The notes below the pieces were generated by a model that was given only the letters and a program-made list of their open reading frames with translations, had not been told where the DNA came from and did no database searches. Below, piece by piece: positions 24,280 to 33,876 of a stretch of DNA of 64,000 nt; position 1 is the first letter of the stretch; the number at the start of each line of letters is the position of its first letter. Source of the DNA: Pratylenchus scribneri (lineage: Eukaryota; Nematoda; Chromadorea; Rhabditida; Pratylenchidae). The translations under genes and the position numbers were made by a program. The stretch is taken from NCBI GenBank assembly GCA_030063045.1, contig JAQSEB010000110.1, positions 496,001-560,000 on the forward strand, in the 5' to 3' direction.

Positions 24280-26582
24280 TTAATCGGTAATGATTCAGTC
24301 ATTTTTTGATATTTATCATTTCGATTTGTACAGAGTATTCTTCCGTTTGTTGGCATAAATGGGAATTTTTCCACCCATTCTGTGTTTGGCAACATTGCTC
24401 TAACTCTTTGACGAGTTTGTAGAAGATCAGCCCAATCGGTGTCTTCTTGTGGCCAGCCAGGGGCTGTTAAATAGTCATTTACTCTTTTGAGCAAACCCAT
24501 TTTCTGATATTTCTCCAACAGACTTGGATTGCTGTTCATTAGAACATTATGATTATGCTTTTTGACTGATAGGGCCAACCACTCCCTATCATCAAAATTA
24601 GCTGGTATAAACCTGGGAAACAACAGCTTTCCTTGGTGTCTCTTTTGTTGTGCCAGAAATCCTTGTCGGTCCATCATTTGATGTTCTTCTCCAAGCACAT
24701 AGTCGGCCAGATGTTCACAAACTAACCTCCAATTGTATGGATCATCTCCATCCTTGTCGTAAATGACGCCCATTTTCGGCAGCTGTGCATCCATCCTTGG
24801 TCCATCCTTGTTCACTGTTTGGGCCACTGTTCGAGCATAGTCGTTGAACATTTCATCCATGCCATCGATCATGAACATCATCACCGGATCAATAAATTGT
24901 GATCCCGTGTTGTCAGTCTCAAGACTGTTGTTCATTTCTGAATTGCAATCCGATGAGCTCAGATTTTGTTCGAATTGATTCTCGGAATCATCGATTACAG
25001 AAGGAGACCTTCTTTGTGTTCTTCCAAATCTTTGGCTAGCAAATTCTTCCAGTTTCATGCTTTGCCTAGAGTTTGGTCTTGATTCTGAACCATTTGACTG
25101 ATTTAGAATTGGTTTTATCCGCTTCTTCTCGGATTGTACAGATCCTTTCGAACTGTTTCGTATTGTATTTTCTCGTACAATTCGTTTATTTCCATTCTTG
25201 GGAATATTTTGAACATTTTCTTTCAGCATGTTTTGACTTGTACCCGGTTTATCAGGTTTTCTAATCTCGTTTTTATCCGAAATTTTGTTGAGAATATCTT
25301 TTCCCTTTCTCCTTGGGTTTAATGAATTTTCGTTCATTTGTTGTTCCTTTTTATCCTGAACATTTTGTATTTTCCGTTTCGGGGTTAAGCATGTAATTGC
25401 TTTGTCACGACTCTCTCGTGTTTTTCTTTCAGGTGAAAACCCAAAAAGTAAATCTGGTGGGATCGACTCCTCCAAAGATGTTACATTAGGACATCTTTCT
25501 CCAATGTGGCCTCCCTCGCCACATAATTCACATTCAAGCTGTGTTATTGGACAATCCATTTCTGAATGACCAATTTGTCTGCACCGCCAACAACGTGGGG
25601 TTTTTTGACTATCTATGGTTTGTAAAATCTTAAGGATTTTTCTTTGATTCGTTTCTAGGTCACGAATTTTTCTAACAATATTATTGTTTTGTTCAAATAG
25701 CTCGTCTTGACTATTCGATAAATACCTTTTCGTTTCTTCAATCTTTTGATTGATTTTAAACTCTTTACAGATTTTATAAATTTTGTTTATAAACAGGCTC
25801 TCATTGATTTCGCCCTCCTGACAAGCAACCGGTTCTTCGGTGCTACCAGTAAGGATTTGGTTTTTTGGGGTCACTGATGACTCCAAGGAGAGCATTCCTC
25901 CTCCCCTTCGCTGGTCCGCGTTCGAGGTGCTACCAGTATAGAATTGTGTTTTTCGTCCATTTCCAACATGAATGTTGTGAATGGGTGTAGCGGACACATT
26001 ACTTAAAACCGCTTTGTTTTGTTGATCCTGCACCAATTTCACATTCATTCCCTTCGGAATTCGAATGCTGATCTCTGATAGAGATTCATCTTCCATCGAA
26101 GATTGTTGGTCCGAGCTGTTCATCATGAACACTCTTCCCTTTGGTTGATCAATGAATTTCTCCATCGATTGCATCAGTGTCCCATACCACTGATTCAAAC
26201 CTCCTTGGCTTACTTGATGGATCGATGCGCTGTGGTTACGTGCCTGAGCCCGAGGTTCCGAACTCTTCGGATCGATGTGATCGTAACGCCCCCGGTGAGT
26301 AGGAGTGTTGGCTTCTTCAATGAGAGCTTGGTGAACCGGCTGAACCAGTTTGTGAGCTTTTGGCTTTCGGCAAAAGTCCTTGTTCTCGTCCTTCGAGATT
26401 TGTTCAACCTTAGTTGATTTGTCAATCTTCTGCTCTGAGATTGTTTGATTAAACCATTCCGATGGTTCTATCTCTACGCCATTTATTGACTTGAGATTCT
26501 TGAGAGCTTGTTCAATCTCTTTTCCCAATCTTTCCATTGGATTACATTTTTGGGATTGCTCCCGGGGGTGTCCCCCCCTCAT
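24147..26582 (-). CDS. Gag-like nucleocapsid protein with two CCHC knuckles
   Basis: This 811-codon ORF has two retroviral-type zinc knuckles near residues 331-344 (CWRCRQIGHSEMDC) and 352-365 (CELCGEGGHIGERC). Both fit C-x2-C-x4-H-x4-C, which in LTR-retroelement Gag proteins binds RNA during packaging. A predicted helical region rich in Lys, Glu and Gln precedes the knuckles. Basic and Ser/Asn-rich linkers and a Trp-containing C-terminal domain (YNWRLVCEHLADYVLG) follow. A second short repeat, QxxTGST, occurs twice around residues 215-245. It lies in the same frame as the ORF at 26682-27140, separated by one TAA. The first Met (26582) is not in a clear context. A cellular CCHC protein cannot be excluded because no pol gene follows. 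Confidence 0.6.
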   Translation of the reverse strand: MRGGHPREQSQKCNPMERLGKEIEQALKNLKSINGVEIEPSEWFNQTISEQKIDKSTKVEQISKDENKDFCRKPKAHKLVQPVHQALIEEANTPTHRGRYDHIDPKSSEPRAQARNHSASIHQVSQGGLNQWYGTLMQSMEKFIDQPKGRVFMMNSSDQQSSMEDESLSEISIRIPKGMNVKLVQDQQNKAVLSNVSATPIHNIHVGNGRKTQFYTGSTSNADQRRGGGMLSLESSVTPKNQILTGSTEEPVACQEGEINESLFINKIYKICKEFKINQKIEETKRYLSNSQDELFEQNNNIVRKIRDLETNQRKILKILQTIDSQKTPRCWRCRQIGHSEMDCPITQLECELCGEGGHIGERCPNVTSLEESIPPDLLFGFSPERKTRESRDKAITCLTPKRKIQNVQDKKEQQMNENSLNPRRKGKDILNKISDKNEIRKPDKPGTSQNMLKENVQNIPKNGNKRIVRENTIRNSSKGSVQSEKKRIKPILNQSNGSESRPNSRQSMKLEEFASQRFGRTQRRSPSVIDDSENQFEQNLSSSDCNSEMNNSLETDNTGSQFIDPVMMFMIDGMDEMFNDYARTVAQTVNKDGPRMDAQLPKMGVIYDKDGDDPYNWRLVCEHLADYVLGEEHQMMDRQGFLAQQKRHQGKLLFPRFIPANFDDREWLALSVKKHNHNVLMNSNPSLLEKYQKMGLLKRVNDYLTAPGWPQEDTDWADLLQTRQRVRAMLPNTEWVEKFPFMPTNGRILCTNRNDKYQKMTESLPINGYCSQEKSKANIMLVNEKHGKELWPIIITMYGTPVLEKNRYKI

Positions 26583-26681
26583 CGCTTTTATCTCAATGGA
26601 ATGAAAAGCACGATTGTTTTGAGACGATTTATTAATTGCAATGACTCTACGAGTCGCTCGGAATGGAAAGCCATCATGCTT

Positions 26682-27140
26682 TTAGTGCTGACTCTTCGAG
26701 CCTGCTAGATTCAAACTTTCCGGGCTTTCCGGTGAAAGGTAACTCCAACCTTTTGTTCGGCTTTTAGGTCCATCTGTGACCATGGAATGTTTACGTCCAT
26801 CCGAGACTTGAACCATTCCTGGTTTGTTGCTCTTGGAGCCCGTTTCCGGTTTAAAGCTGTGCGGGCTTTGCGCTGGGGTTTTCCGTCTCCCCGGGACATC
26901 AATCATTTCTGATTTAAAGCCTTTGAAGCTTTTCGGATTTCCCATACCCTTGGTAACCCATAAACTTGCATGTCCAATTGCCGACATCTCAACGCCTGGC
27001 ATCACCTTGGCCGATCGATGGTATTGGCGACCCACCACGCTCTGTTGTCCCAGACTGGCCCAGCCAGATCCGTCGAGCAGAGTCCCACCATATTGATCCT
27101 TTGGCTTTGGTCGATCCATTTGTTTGGACGAAGTCGCCAT
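26682..27140 (-). CDS. N-terminal ORF of the Gag-like gene
   Basis: A 152-codon ORF starts with ATG at 27140 (MATSSKQMDRPKPKD) and is basic and Ser/Pro/Lys-rich. It ends in TAA at 26682-26684. The same frame stays open beyond that TAA into the CCHC ORF, so the two may be one protein with a nonsense codon or a stop-readthrough site. A TATA box and initiator-like sequences lie about 70-100 bp upstream, which makes this the likely start of translation. I recognise no family. Confidence 0.5.
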   Translation of the reverse strand: MATSSKQMDRPKPKDQYGGTLLDGSGWASLGQQSVVGRQYHRSAKVMPGVEMSAIGHASLWVTKGMGNPKSFKGFKSEMIDVPGRRKTPAQSPHSFKPETGSKSNKPGMVQVSDGRKHSMVTDGPKSRTKGWSYLSPESPESLNLAGSKSQH

Positions 27141-27191
27141 TTAATTTAGCAAGAATAATTTCGCTTTATTTAATCACCGCTGCAGTGCTAG

Positions 27192-27242
27192 ACTGAGATC
27201 CTAGACTGAGATGATTTAAGGAAAACCAGCTCGCCTTTTATA
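27192..27242 (-). promoter_or_regulatory. TATA box and duplicated initiator-like TCAGT
   Basis: On the minus strand TATAAAAG lies at 27242-27235, followed about 30-35 bp later by TCAGT (27209-27205) inside TCTCAGTCTAG. A second TCAGT lies at 27196-27192. Spacing from TATA to the first TCAGT fits a Pol II core promoter of the arthropod/retroelement type. AATAAA occurs near 27169-27164. The ATG of the Gag-like gene follows at 27140. An LTR-like U3-R layout is possible, but I found no second LTR in the window. Confidence 0.55.
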
Positions 27243-28593
27243 GGCCCCCTTTCCTTGTGGGTTGACTGGACAGAGGGACGCCGCTTGGGGCAGACACAAC
27301 TGTTTGTGCGCGTTATCTTTTCTTTCCTTCGCGCTCTCAGAATCAAAGAGAAAGAGAGGCTGGGCTCCAATCTTCCCTCTCTTGCAGTGACGCGTTGGTT
27401 TGGCTTGGGATTGGCTTGGGGTAGAGAGTCAGGTCGGCCGATGCCTTCCCTCTTCCCTTCCTTCTCCTTTCCTTGACCGATCCACGCTGTCGCTTTGCTT
27501 CCTTCCTCCTTCCTCTTCGGTTGGATTGGGAATTGTTATGCTGGGGCAAGCAGCATATTGGAAATGTTTTGGAAATGGAATGAAGGTGTTGGGATGTTTT
27601 GCTGCCCCAAAACATCCACACCTTTACAATAGAATTTTTTAAATGAATATATGAAACCAATTGTCCAAGGTATCTTCATCGCAGTGTGCTTAACCATTTC
27701 GCGATGAGGCAATGGCAAAGATTTGGCCTCTCGAAGTCGTATTCCAAAATCTTGTAGTTTCGCTGCACGATTCATTTGTACTAATGAATTTTCTAATAGA
27801 AAACTACTTAACAATTCTAAATTTTTTTATAATTAACAATTATAAATAAATAGCAAAAAATCCTTAAATATTGACGAAGAATAAAAATTCGAGTTAAGCA
27901 AAATTATAAAATTGGGTGTGGCTGCTGGGCAAACAAGAATTAAGCGCTCACAATTCAAAATAGAATGGAAGCGTCGCCTACGGCGAGTTGAGCAAACTAA
28001 AACAAATATGACTGCAAATATTTTGTGAAATGGAAGACATTTTTCTATAATGTAAATCTTTGTTGATGTGCTGTGGTAACGATTGGAAGTAATCAAGTAA
28101 TGTATGAATTGGAAATATCTTGTTACTCATCAAAGTTCCAAAATAAATAATCATTAAATAAATTGCAAAAGATTATTCTACATAATTAATTTGGAAAAAT
28201 TAAATTAACAAAATGAATTAATATTAATCGAATTCAAGTGAGAAAAGATTATTTACCAAATTACACTATTATTCCTATTTTCTCTTGGCAAAAATATAAA
28301 TCCAAATAGTACATGACAATTTTCTCAAACAAATTTTGCATAAAATATAAATAGAAATTGGAAGCAAAGAATTTATTTAAATATGGAATAAAATAAATAG
28401 ATCCAATCCAACAAATACAAGTGAATAATTTTAAAATTTCTTAAATCATCGTCAACATAAAATTGCATTGCTTTTGAGTTGGATAAAAAGAAAATTTTAA
28501 GGCGTTTCGACATGATATAAAGGGCTGGAAATTGATAACAATTTTAAGAGAATTTTCTTTTAATTAATTTAATGAAATTTGATATGGTTAATT
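27243..28593. other. Upstream region of the Gag-like gene, then AT-rich spacer
   Basis: 27243-27560 is GC-richer than the surroundings and pyrimidine-rich on the plus strand (TCTTCCCTCTCTTGC, CTTCCCTTCCTTCTCC), consistent with the promoter-proximal part of the minus-strand element. 27560-28593 is AT-rich with no exon I can support. Confidence 0.45.
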
Positions 28594-29911
28594 TCATTTT
28601 CGAGCTAATTTCTTCTCATGCAATTCCTTTTGGATTTTGTAGATCTTCTCGGCCAGCATGTGATAATATGCCTCTTTGTCTGGTGCCACTTCGAACATGT
28701 CCTTTTCCACCTTTCTTGCATACGAAATCAAATCCTTAACCCGTTGATCATGAATATCAATTGAGTTAGAGGATGGAAAAATGGCCTTTAAATAATGTTA
28801 TGATGGATAAAATTGAATTATTGTATACAAAAACCTTGACCAATTTTCCGATCAAATGATAGCGCAAATCCGCGGTGATCGACGAATGCCATTCTTTGAC
28901 CTGGCTTGGCGGTTCCGGCGGCGGTATTCCCCCAATTTGTAGGCCAAATCCGGCAATCTGTTATTGTTGTCCAAGATTGTCGTATTTCTTGATTGGACTA
29001 CAAACTGAACAATCATCTTTTGTGCAATTCTTCCAATGTGTTATTATTTGACGCGATGATGCGCAATGTGGGTATGGGCATTTGCGCCCTGCATTGCAAT
29101 TGATCATGTGATCTAGCACATCCTTCATCACATCGCAATAAGGAATACCGCATTGTGCCATCGGTTCTTGCTGTAAAGTAATTGCCACATTTTTAAAAAA
29201 TATTTTGATATAATATTATTATTTTGCTCAATTGCAATTTAGTCAATTTTCATTTTAGTTAAGTGATTCTTCAGAGTTTATAAAAAAATTTTTATAAGAA
29301 TTAGAAGTTAGAATTAAAATTCAGTTTAAAGCAAAATTTGGCAACTCAGACCGCATTGCTCTGATCAAAATTCTTTGGGCATCGTCACCCGATATTAGAC
29401 CTATTATTAGGTGTCAAGGCTCTAAGTTTAGCCAAGCAGAGGGTTAAACAATGTAACCCCATGTTGACCATCTTTTCACCATTTTTCTTTATCTAATTAA
29501 CTTGATAGTCTAAAAATTGTCTGAACTTTTCATTAGTCTCTTAAACAGAGAACGATTGCCTAAACTTTTCTTTGAAGGTTTAAATTGCAAAAGTTCGGCT
29601 AAAGAGCAATTAAGCCATCATTTTATTACACCTTTGCTCGTTGTTGGCATTTATGTGCATGCAAGAGGAGAACAAGTTGTTGTTGAACTAATTTCCGTTT
29701 CACCGGATCCTGGGATTGCTCTCCCACAATTTGCTGGTTTGGATTTGGACCACTGCCCAAAACGCTCTTAAAATTTCAAATTAAATCCACAAACTTTAAA
29801 TTTTAATAAAATAATAAATATCACCTTTTCCTTTTTCTCATTTTTATCAGCCGTATCCATTTGTTCTTCCTGCATTGTTGCAGAAGAACAAGAAATTTGA
29901 TTGGACGGCAT
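28594..29911 (-). pseudogene. cbp-1: CBP/p300-like TAZ1-KIX gene copy with in-frame TAA
   Basis: Exons 29911-29825, 29766-29632, 29170-28835 and 28785-28594 join in phase (introns 58, 461 and 49 nt). Exon 2 contains [21 protein letters not shown], trimmed here as the start of TAZ1. Exon 3 carries the remaining zinc ligands ([36 protein letters not shown]). After GQQ comes an in-frame TAA (28963-28961). The same frame then resumes as a good KIX domain (EWHSSITADLRYHLIGKLVK, then IFPSSN, YAYHMLAEKIYKIQ-like helix) and stops after KKLARK. In full CBP/p300, a histone acetyltransferase coactivator, bromodomain, HAT and TAZ2 follow; none are here. CAA CAA TAA CAG suggests a CAA-to-TAA change. It is a truncated duplicate, or it encodes a 143-residue TAZ1-only protein. 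Confidence 0.82.
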
Positions 29912-29952
29912 TTTCCGAGACAATCTTTCAATTAATTTAAATTAATTTAAAC

Positions 29953-30099
29953 CTTCAAAATTGCATTTTTAAAAATTTTCAAATTTTGAATTTCTTCTGA
30001 AAGCTTTAATTCATCAATATTGTCAAAAGCATAATCATACAAATCAACGGCATCCACATTTATTCCATTTGAAATGGTGTCACCGTCTTGATTATTCAT
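29953..30099 (-). other. 49-codon open frame upstream of the CBP-like copy
   Basis: ATG at 30099 opens a short acidic frame (MNNQDGDTISNGINVDAVDL). It ends at a plausible donor AAG|GTTTAA. Joining it to the next exon would need a 28-nt intron and the phases disagree, so I do not include it in the CBP-like model. It could be a separate micro-ORF or a remnant of the original N-terminus. Confidence 0.2.
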
Positions 30100-30589
30100 T
30101 GAAATGAGGAATTGAAAAAATGGCAATGAGAGAATAAAAATCACTCTGAAATTTCCAACTCTTTTATTATTTCTCTTTATAAAATTTTTAGATATTAAAA
30201 GTAGAGACTAACTTTAAGTAAATTTAATCTAAACTTATGCCAAAGATAAGCTAGACAGAAAATTAAGCTCAATTTAATCCTCAATGTTATTTTATTAGTC
30301 ATCCATAAAATGCTTTTATAAAAAACAAATAAAAATATTAGTTTAATGCAGATTGCCGATGAATCCAGCAGACGGGAAGAAATATTCACTATATGGAACA
30401 ATTGCAGACTAGCAAAGAAATATAAGAGAGAAGCCAATTGTTCCTTTCCTTCATGGCCCATTCCATTACCCCATTTTCTCCTTTCCAAACAATTTTCTTA
30501 ACCGCGACATTTTTTCTGTCGATGAATTCTCTCATTTATATAAGCGAGTCGTTTCAAAGCCACAAATGTGGAAGGTCCGGCGGTGGATG

Positions 30590-31180
30590 GTTATCAATAG
30601 GGATAGGAAAAATAGTGCACAAAAATCACAAAATAGTGACACTAAATAGTGTTCAAAAATCGCAAAATAGTGTTAAAAACTCAAAATAGTGACAAAAATT
30701 CAAAAAAAGTGACAAAAAATTAACTAGAAAAAATTTTTTTGATGAAAAAAGTATTCAAAAATTTTGCTCAAATGATATAAAAGTGAAAATTTTTCACGAA
30801 AAATGGTCTATTGAAAAAAATTTTAGACCAAAATTGATTTAAAGGAAAAAAATTTTGACAAAAAAAGTTTTCAATAAAAAAAAATTTTGATTTTTTTGGA
30901 TGAATTTTCAGAAAATTTCAAAAATGCTGAAATAGTGTTAAAAATCATGAAATAGTGACATAAAAAGTCCAAAATTGGCATAAAAAGGCCGAAATAGTGA
31001 TCCAAATAGTGAAATAGTGTCAAAAGTGGTAAAATAGTGAAAAATAGTGCAAATAGTGCAAAGAAAGTTCAATATTTTGAGCTCAAACCAAGCTAGAAAT
31101 GTTTTTTATCGCGTTTTTATGCATAATAATGCTAGGAAAAAAATAGTGTAAACATTATTTTTCCTATCCCTAGTTATCAA
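30590..31180. mobile_element. hAT-type MITE (575 bp) with 8-bp target duplication
   Basis: The element spans 30598-31172. Its ends are inverted: TAGGGATAGGAAAAATA on the left and TATTTTTCCTATCCCTA on the right. It is flanked by a perfect 8-bp direct repeat GTTATCAA (30590-30597 and 31173-31180). An 8-bp duplication and a (T/C)A-GGG terminus are hallmarks of the hAT superfamily. The interior has no transposase; it is filled with an irregular minisatellite of AAATAGTGacaaaa-type words and stem-prone A/T runs. Hence it is a non-autonomous element. Confidence 0.9.
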
Positions 31181-32543
31181 ATATAATTGGAAAACGAGTG
31201 GATGCGTTGTGTTGCGGCTTCTCTTCCATTCACCAAAAATTGACCTCCACTTTTTTCCATATAATTTTTAATATTTTTATTTTTAATTCTCTATTAATTT
31301 GTATTTTTAATTCTCCATTAATTTTATTTTTTTAAAAAAGAATATTTTTTAATAAAATTTATATAATAAATTTGACCTCCATTTTTTCCATCTAATTTTT
31401 AATATTTTTTTATTCTTTTAAAAATGGAAGACACTAAAAATGTTAAAAGCGATATTTGGGAAAATAATAAAAAATCAGAGAAAAATTTAAATCTATTTTA
31501 TTCGTTTAATTAAAATTTTTTATGATTTACAAAAAATGCTAAAAAATCTAGACACCTTCATATTTTATATTTAATAATAATAAATGTAAATTCCAATGGT
31601 AAATGTAAAAATAGTCGATAAAAAGCAAAGCCATCAAGCCAAATACTTAAATGTATGGAAGAGGCAAATAATGGAAGAGTATTAGTCTTCTCCCCAACCC
31701 AAATTGAGGTCATTGGTCAACGCAGAACACTCAAAAAACCAAATTGCCTACAGCTAATATATTCACTTATTTTTTGCTTTTATTTAAAATGCATATTTGC
31801 CAGAGGGTACAATATTCTAAAACTTTCAATTTCGTCTAATTCCCATCCATTTTTTACCTCCCCAAGTTGAAAATTAAATCTTTATAGTAAATACGGTAGA
31901 TCGTCATTGTCTGTCGACAAAATGCGAAGAAATCTTGTGTGCTCTCTGTTTGATGGATGCCTCATTCTAAATTTGACCATAGGCGAATTTCTTTCTTTTT
32001 CCATATTTTTACCAAATGTAGCATTCTTTCCTGTGGCAAAAATGAAGGACACTCTTATATATTTTTTGTCTTTATGAGAGCATAAAATACCAAACCATCC
32101 ATTAATTAACTTCCATAGAGTCCTTCTTTGCAATGGCAATTTCTCCCCATAACCACTCCCTCATTTTACTCCATTTATTCAGTGACCTAGGTTCTCAAAA
32201 AAGGATGCCATTTAAAAAATAAAAAGTAATTTTACTTCACAAAACCATTATTCCATTTAAGAATTTAATCTAAGTTCTGAATTACTTTCTCATAATTTTG
32301 TTGTATAATATTTTTTTGAAATTTGATCGATTTTGAGCAAATATTAATTAAATTGAGTAAATTTTTTGAATCCAACAGCCCGATACAAAATTTGACTATA
32401 CGAGAATTTGTAAAGAAAATATTAATTTATAAAATTCAGATATTCCAATTCGAGATAATTTTCATCTAAATTATTTTTTTCTTGCCAAACTGTTCAAACC
32501 AATTTGGTGATCAACAAAAATATCGAGCTCATTATAGGAATAG
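31181..32543. other. AT-rich intergenic stretch
   Basis: I see no well-supported gene. An 85-codon minus-strand frame at 31882-32139 ends with FRMRHPSNREHTRFLRIL and has balanced codons. It starts without an ATG or a clear splice acceptor, so it might be an exon remnant. The rest is A/T homopolymer-rich. Confidence 0.4.
31882..32139 (-). other. Possible exon remnant, 85 codons, unrecognised
   Basis: The open frame carries hydrophobic and charged residues in a protein-like pattern (KKYIRVSFIFATGKN, then NSPMVKFRMRHPSN) and ends in TAA at 31882. No upstream exon, signal peptide or family could be identified. Chance is possible. Confidence 0.22.
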
Positions 32544-33002
32544 ATGTATGAACTTCTTGGAGAACAACAGCAAAAAGCAGCAGCAGCGGATGGAAAAACA
32601 AGTCAACAACAAAAAACGATGATGGTCAGCAAACTGAACAAAAAGAAAATGTATGTTTATTATCAAATAGATGGATCTAGTGAAATGATAAAATAAATCT
32701 TGTTAATAAATAATAATCAATTCAGTTGCCTTCCTGTTGAAACTTGGGTTGATATTCTTTTGTGCCTATCGTGCATTGAATTGGCCAAAAATAATGGCGT
32801 ATCGCTGGCCAATAGGCTTTTCAATGCAATTTCACGGCCACGCATCGATGAACAAAAAAAGCGGATTGTTCCACCATTATTTTTAAATTTATTTTTTAAT
32901 CATTTTTTATATATGTTTCCGCTTTGGAAGAATGTTCGACCGGCAAAAATATTTGATCAGTCAACAACGAACAGAAATGGCGACGAAATTGAATTTGACT
33001 GA
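32544..33002 (+). CDS. F-box-like protein, two exons
   Basis: Exon 1 is 32544-32650 ([10 protein letters not shown], Gln/Ala/Lys-rich) and ends AT|GTATG. Exon 2 starts at 32726 after TTCAG, and the phase joins as AT|T. The joined frame reads [15 protein letters not shown] then [16 protein letters not shown], the leucine/proline/tryptophan pattern of a nematode F-box, which in SCF ubiquitin ligases binds Skp1. The frame then runs 28 more codons through sequence that encodes a homeodomain in another frame, and stops at 33002. No substrate-binding repeats follow, so the protein would be about 127 residues, short for the family. It may be a truncated copy whose 3' end is accidental. Confidence 0.45.
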
Positions 33003-33119
33003 AATTCAAGTGAAAATATGGTTCCAGAATCGGCGAAATAAATGGTAATGAATTAATCCAATTAAATTGGTAAAATAATTTTTTATAATTTTTTAAGGAA
33101 ACGAATGGGCAACTCTTAA
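32931..33119 (+). pseudogene. Homeobox gene 3' fragment (helices 2-3)
   Basis: From 32932 the frame reads [16 protein letters not shown], then [21 protein letters not shown] 53-nt intron (33045-33097) follows, then KRMGNS and a stop at 33119. This is the C-terminal half of a homeodomain including recognition helix 3 ([11 protein letters not shown]). The NRRNKWKR ending is like HMX/NK-type factors. An acceptor-like GGAAG lies at 32926-32930, so an upstream exon carrying helix 1 would be expected, but none is visible. The preceding 200 bp is open for an F-box-like protein in another frame. It is a partial copy or an exon whose 5' part is far away. Confidence 0.7.
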
Positions 33120-33876
33120 TATTTGCCGGAATTGTCCTCAAATTAATTCTTATGGATGGAATTCGGACAATCGGATATATTATTGTTTGGGAAAAGGCAA
33201 GAATATTCCTTCAATTAATGACAAAATAAAACATTAAACACTTTTGTATTGTTAAATTATTCGAAATTCCATTTTTTCGCTGAATCAATCCAATCAATTA
33301 TTTTACGATATTAATTCTTCACTTTTTTCATGATCCGAATAAATAATGTTAATAAATGGTTCTTTAAATATGTTTCTATAAATATTTGGTCATAGGAAAT
33401 TTAGAAATATTTTTTAGATAAAATAATATTATCTAATAAAAGATAATTAATTATAGGAATATTAATTCTATTCATTTTTAAATTATTGTAGAATTCTTGG
33501 ATTGTACCCCAATTGGAATTTTTATTTCTAATTTAAGAAAATTTAAAATTTAATAAAATTCTTTTCCATTAAGAATATCCCCAAAAAATGTAATCCATTA
33601 TTAAATTTCCTCGCTTTAAAATATTTATTGAAAAATTATTCATAAAAATAAAAAAAAAGCTTAAAATAGAAAGCTCTATTAAAAATTAATATAAAATTAT
33701 TCCATTCTAATTCATTTTATTTTAAAAAGATAGCCAGCTTAAAATAGAAAAAATAGAAAACTGTTAAAAATTATTTAAATTCAATATTTTATTTTAAATA
33801 AATATCCATTTCATCATCACCATTCCCATTTCCCATCATAATTCACCTTCCTTCCAATAAATCTATTTTTTCCAAA
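33120..33876. other. AT-rich intergenic, promoter side of the next gene
   Basis: Strongly A/T-rich with no exon seen. The last 60 bases (CATCACCATTCCCATTTCCC) lead to the ATG at 33877 of the secreted Cys-rich gene. Confidence 0.5.

Noticed and set aside
27120..27140. tRNA primer-binding site (TGGCGACTTCG) next to the Gag-like ATG
   Set aside because: The TGG is part of the ATG-GCG start and I could not pair it confidently with any tRNA 3' end. No paired LTR was found.
29953..30099. Extra first exon for the CBP-like gene
   Set aside because: It would require a 28-nt intron and the phases do not match.
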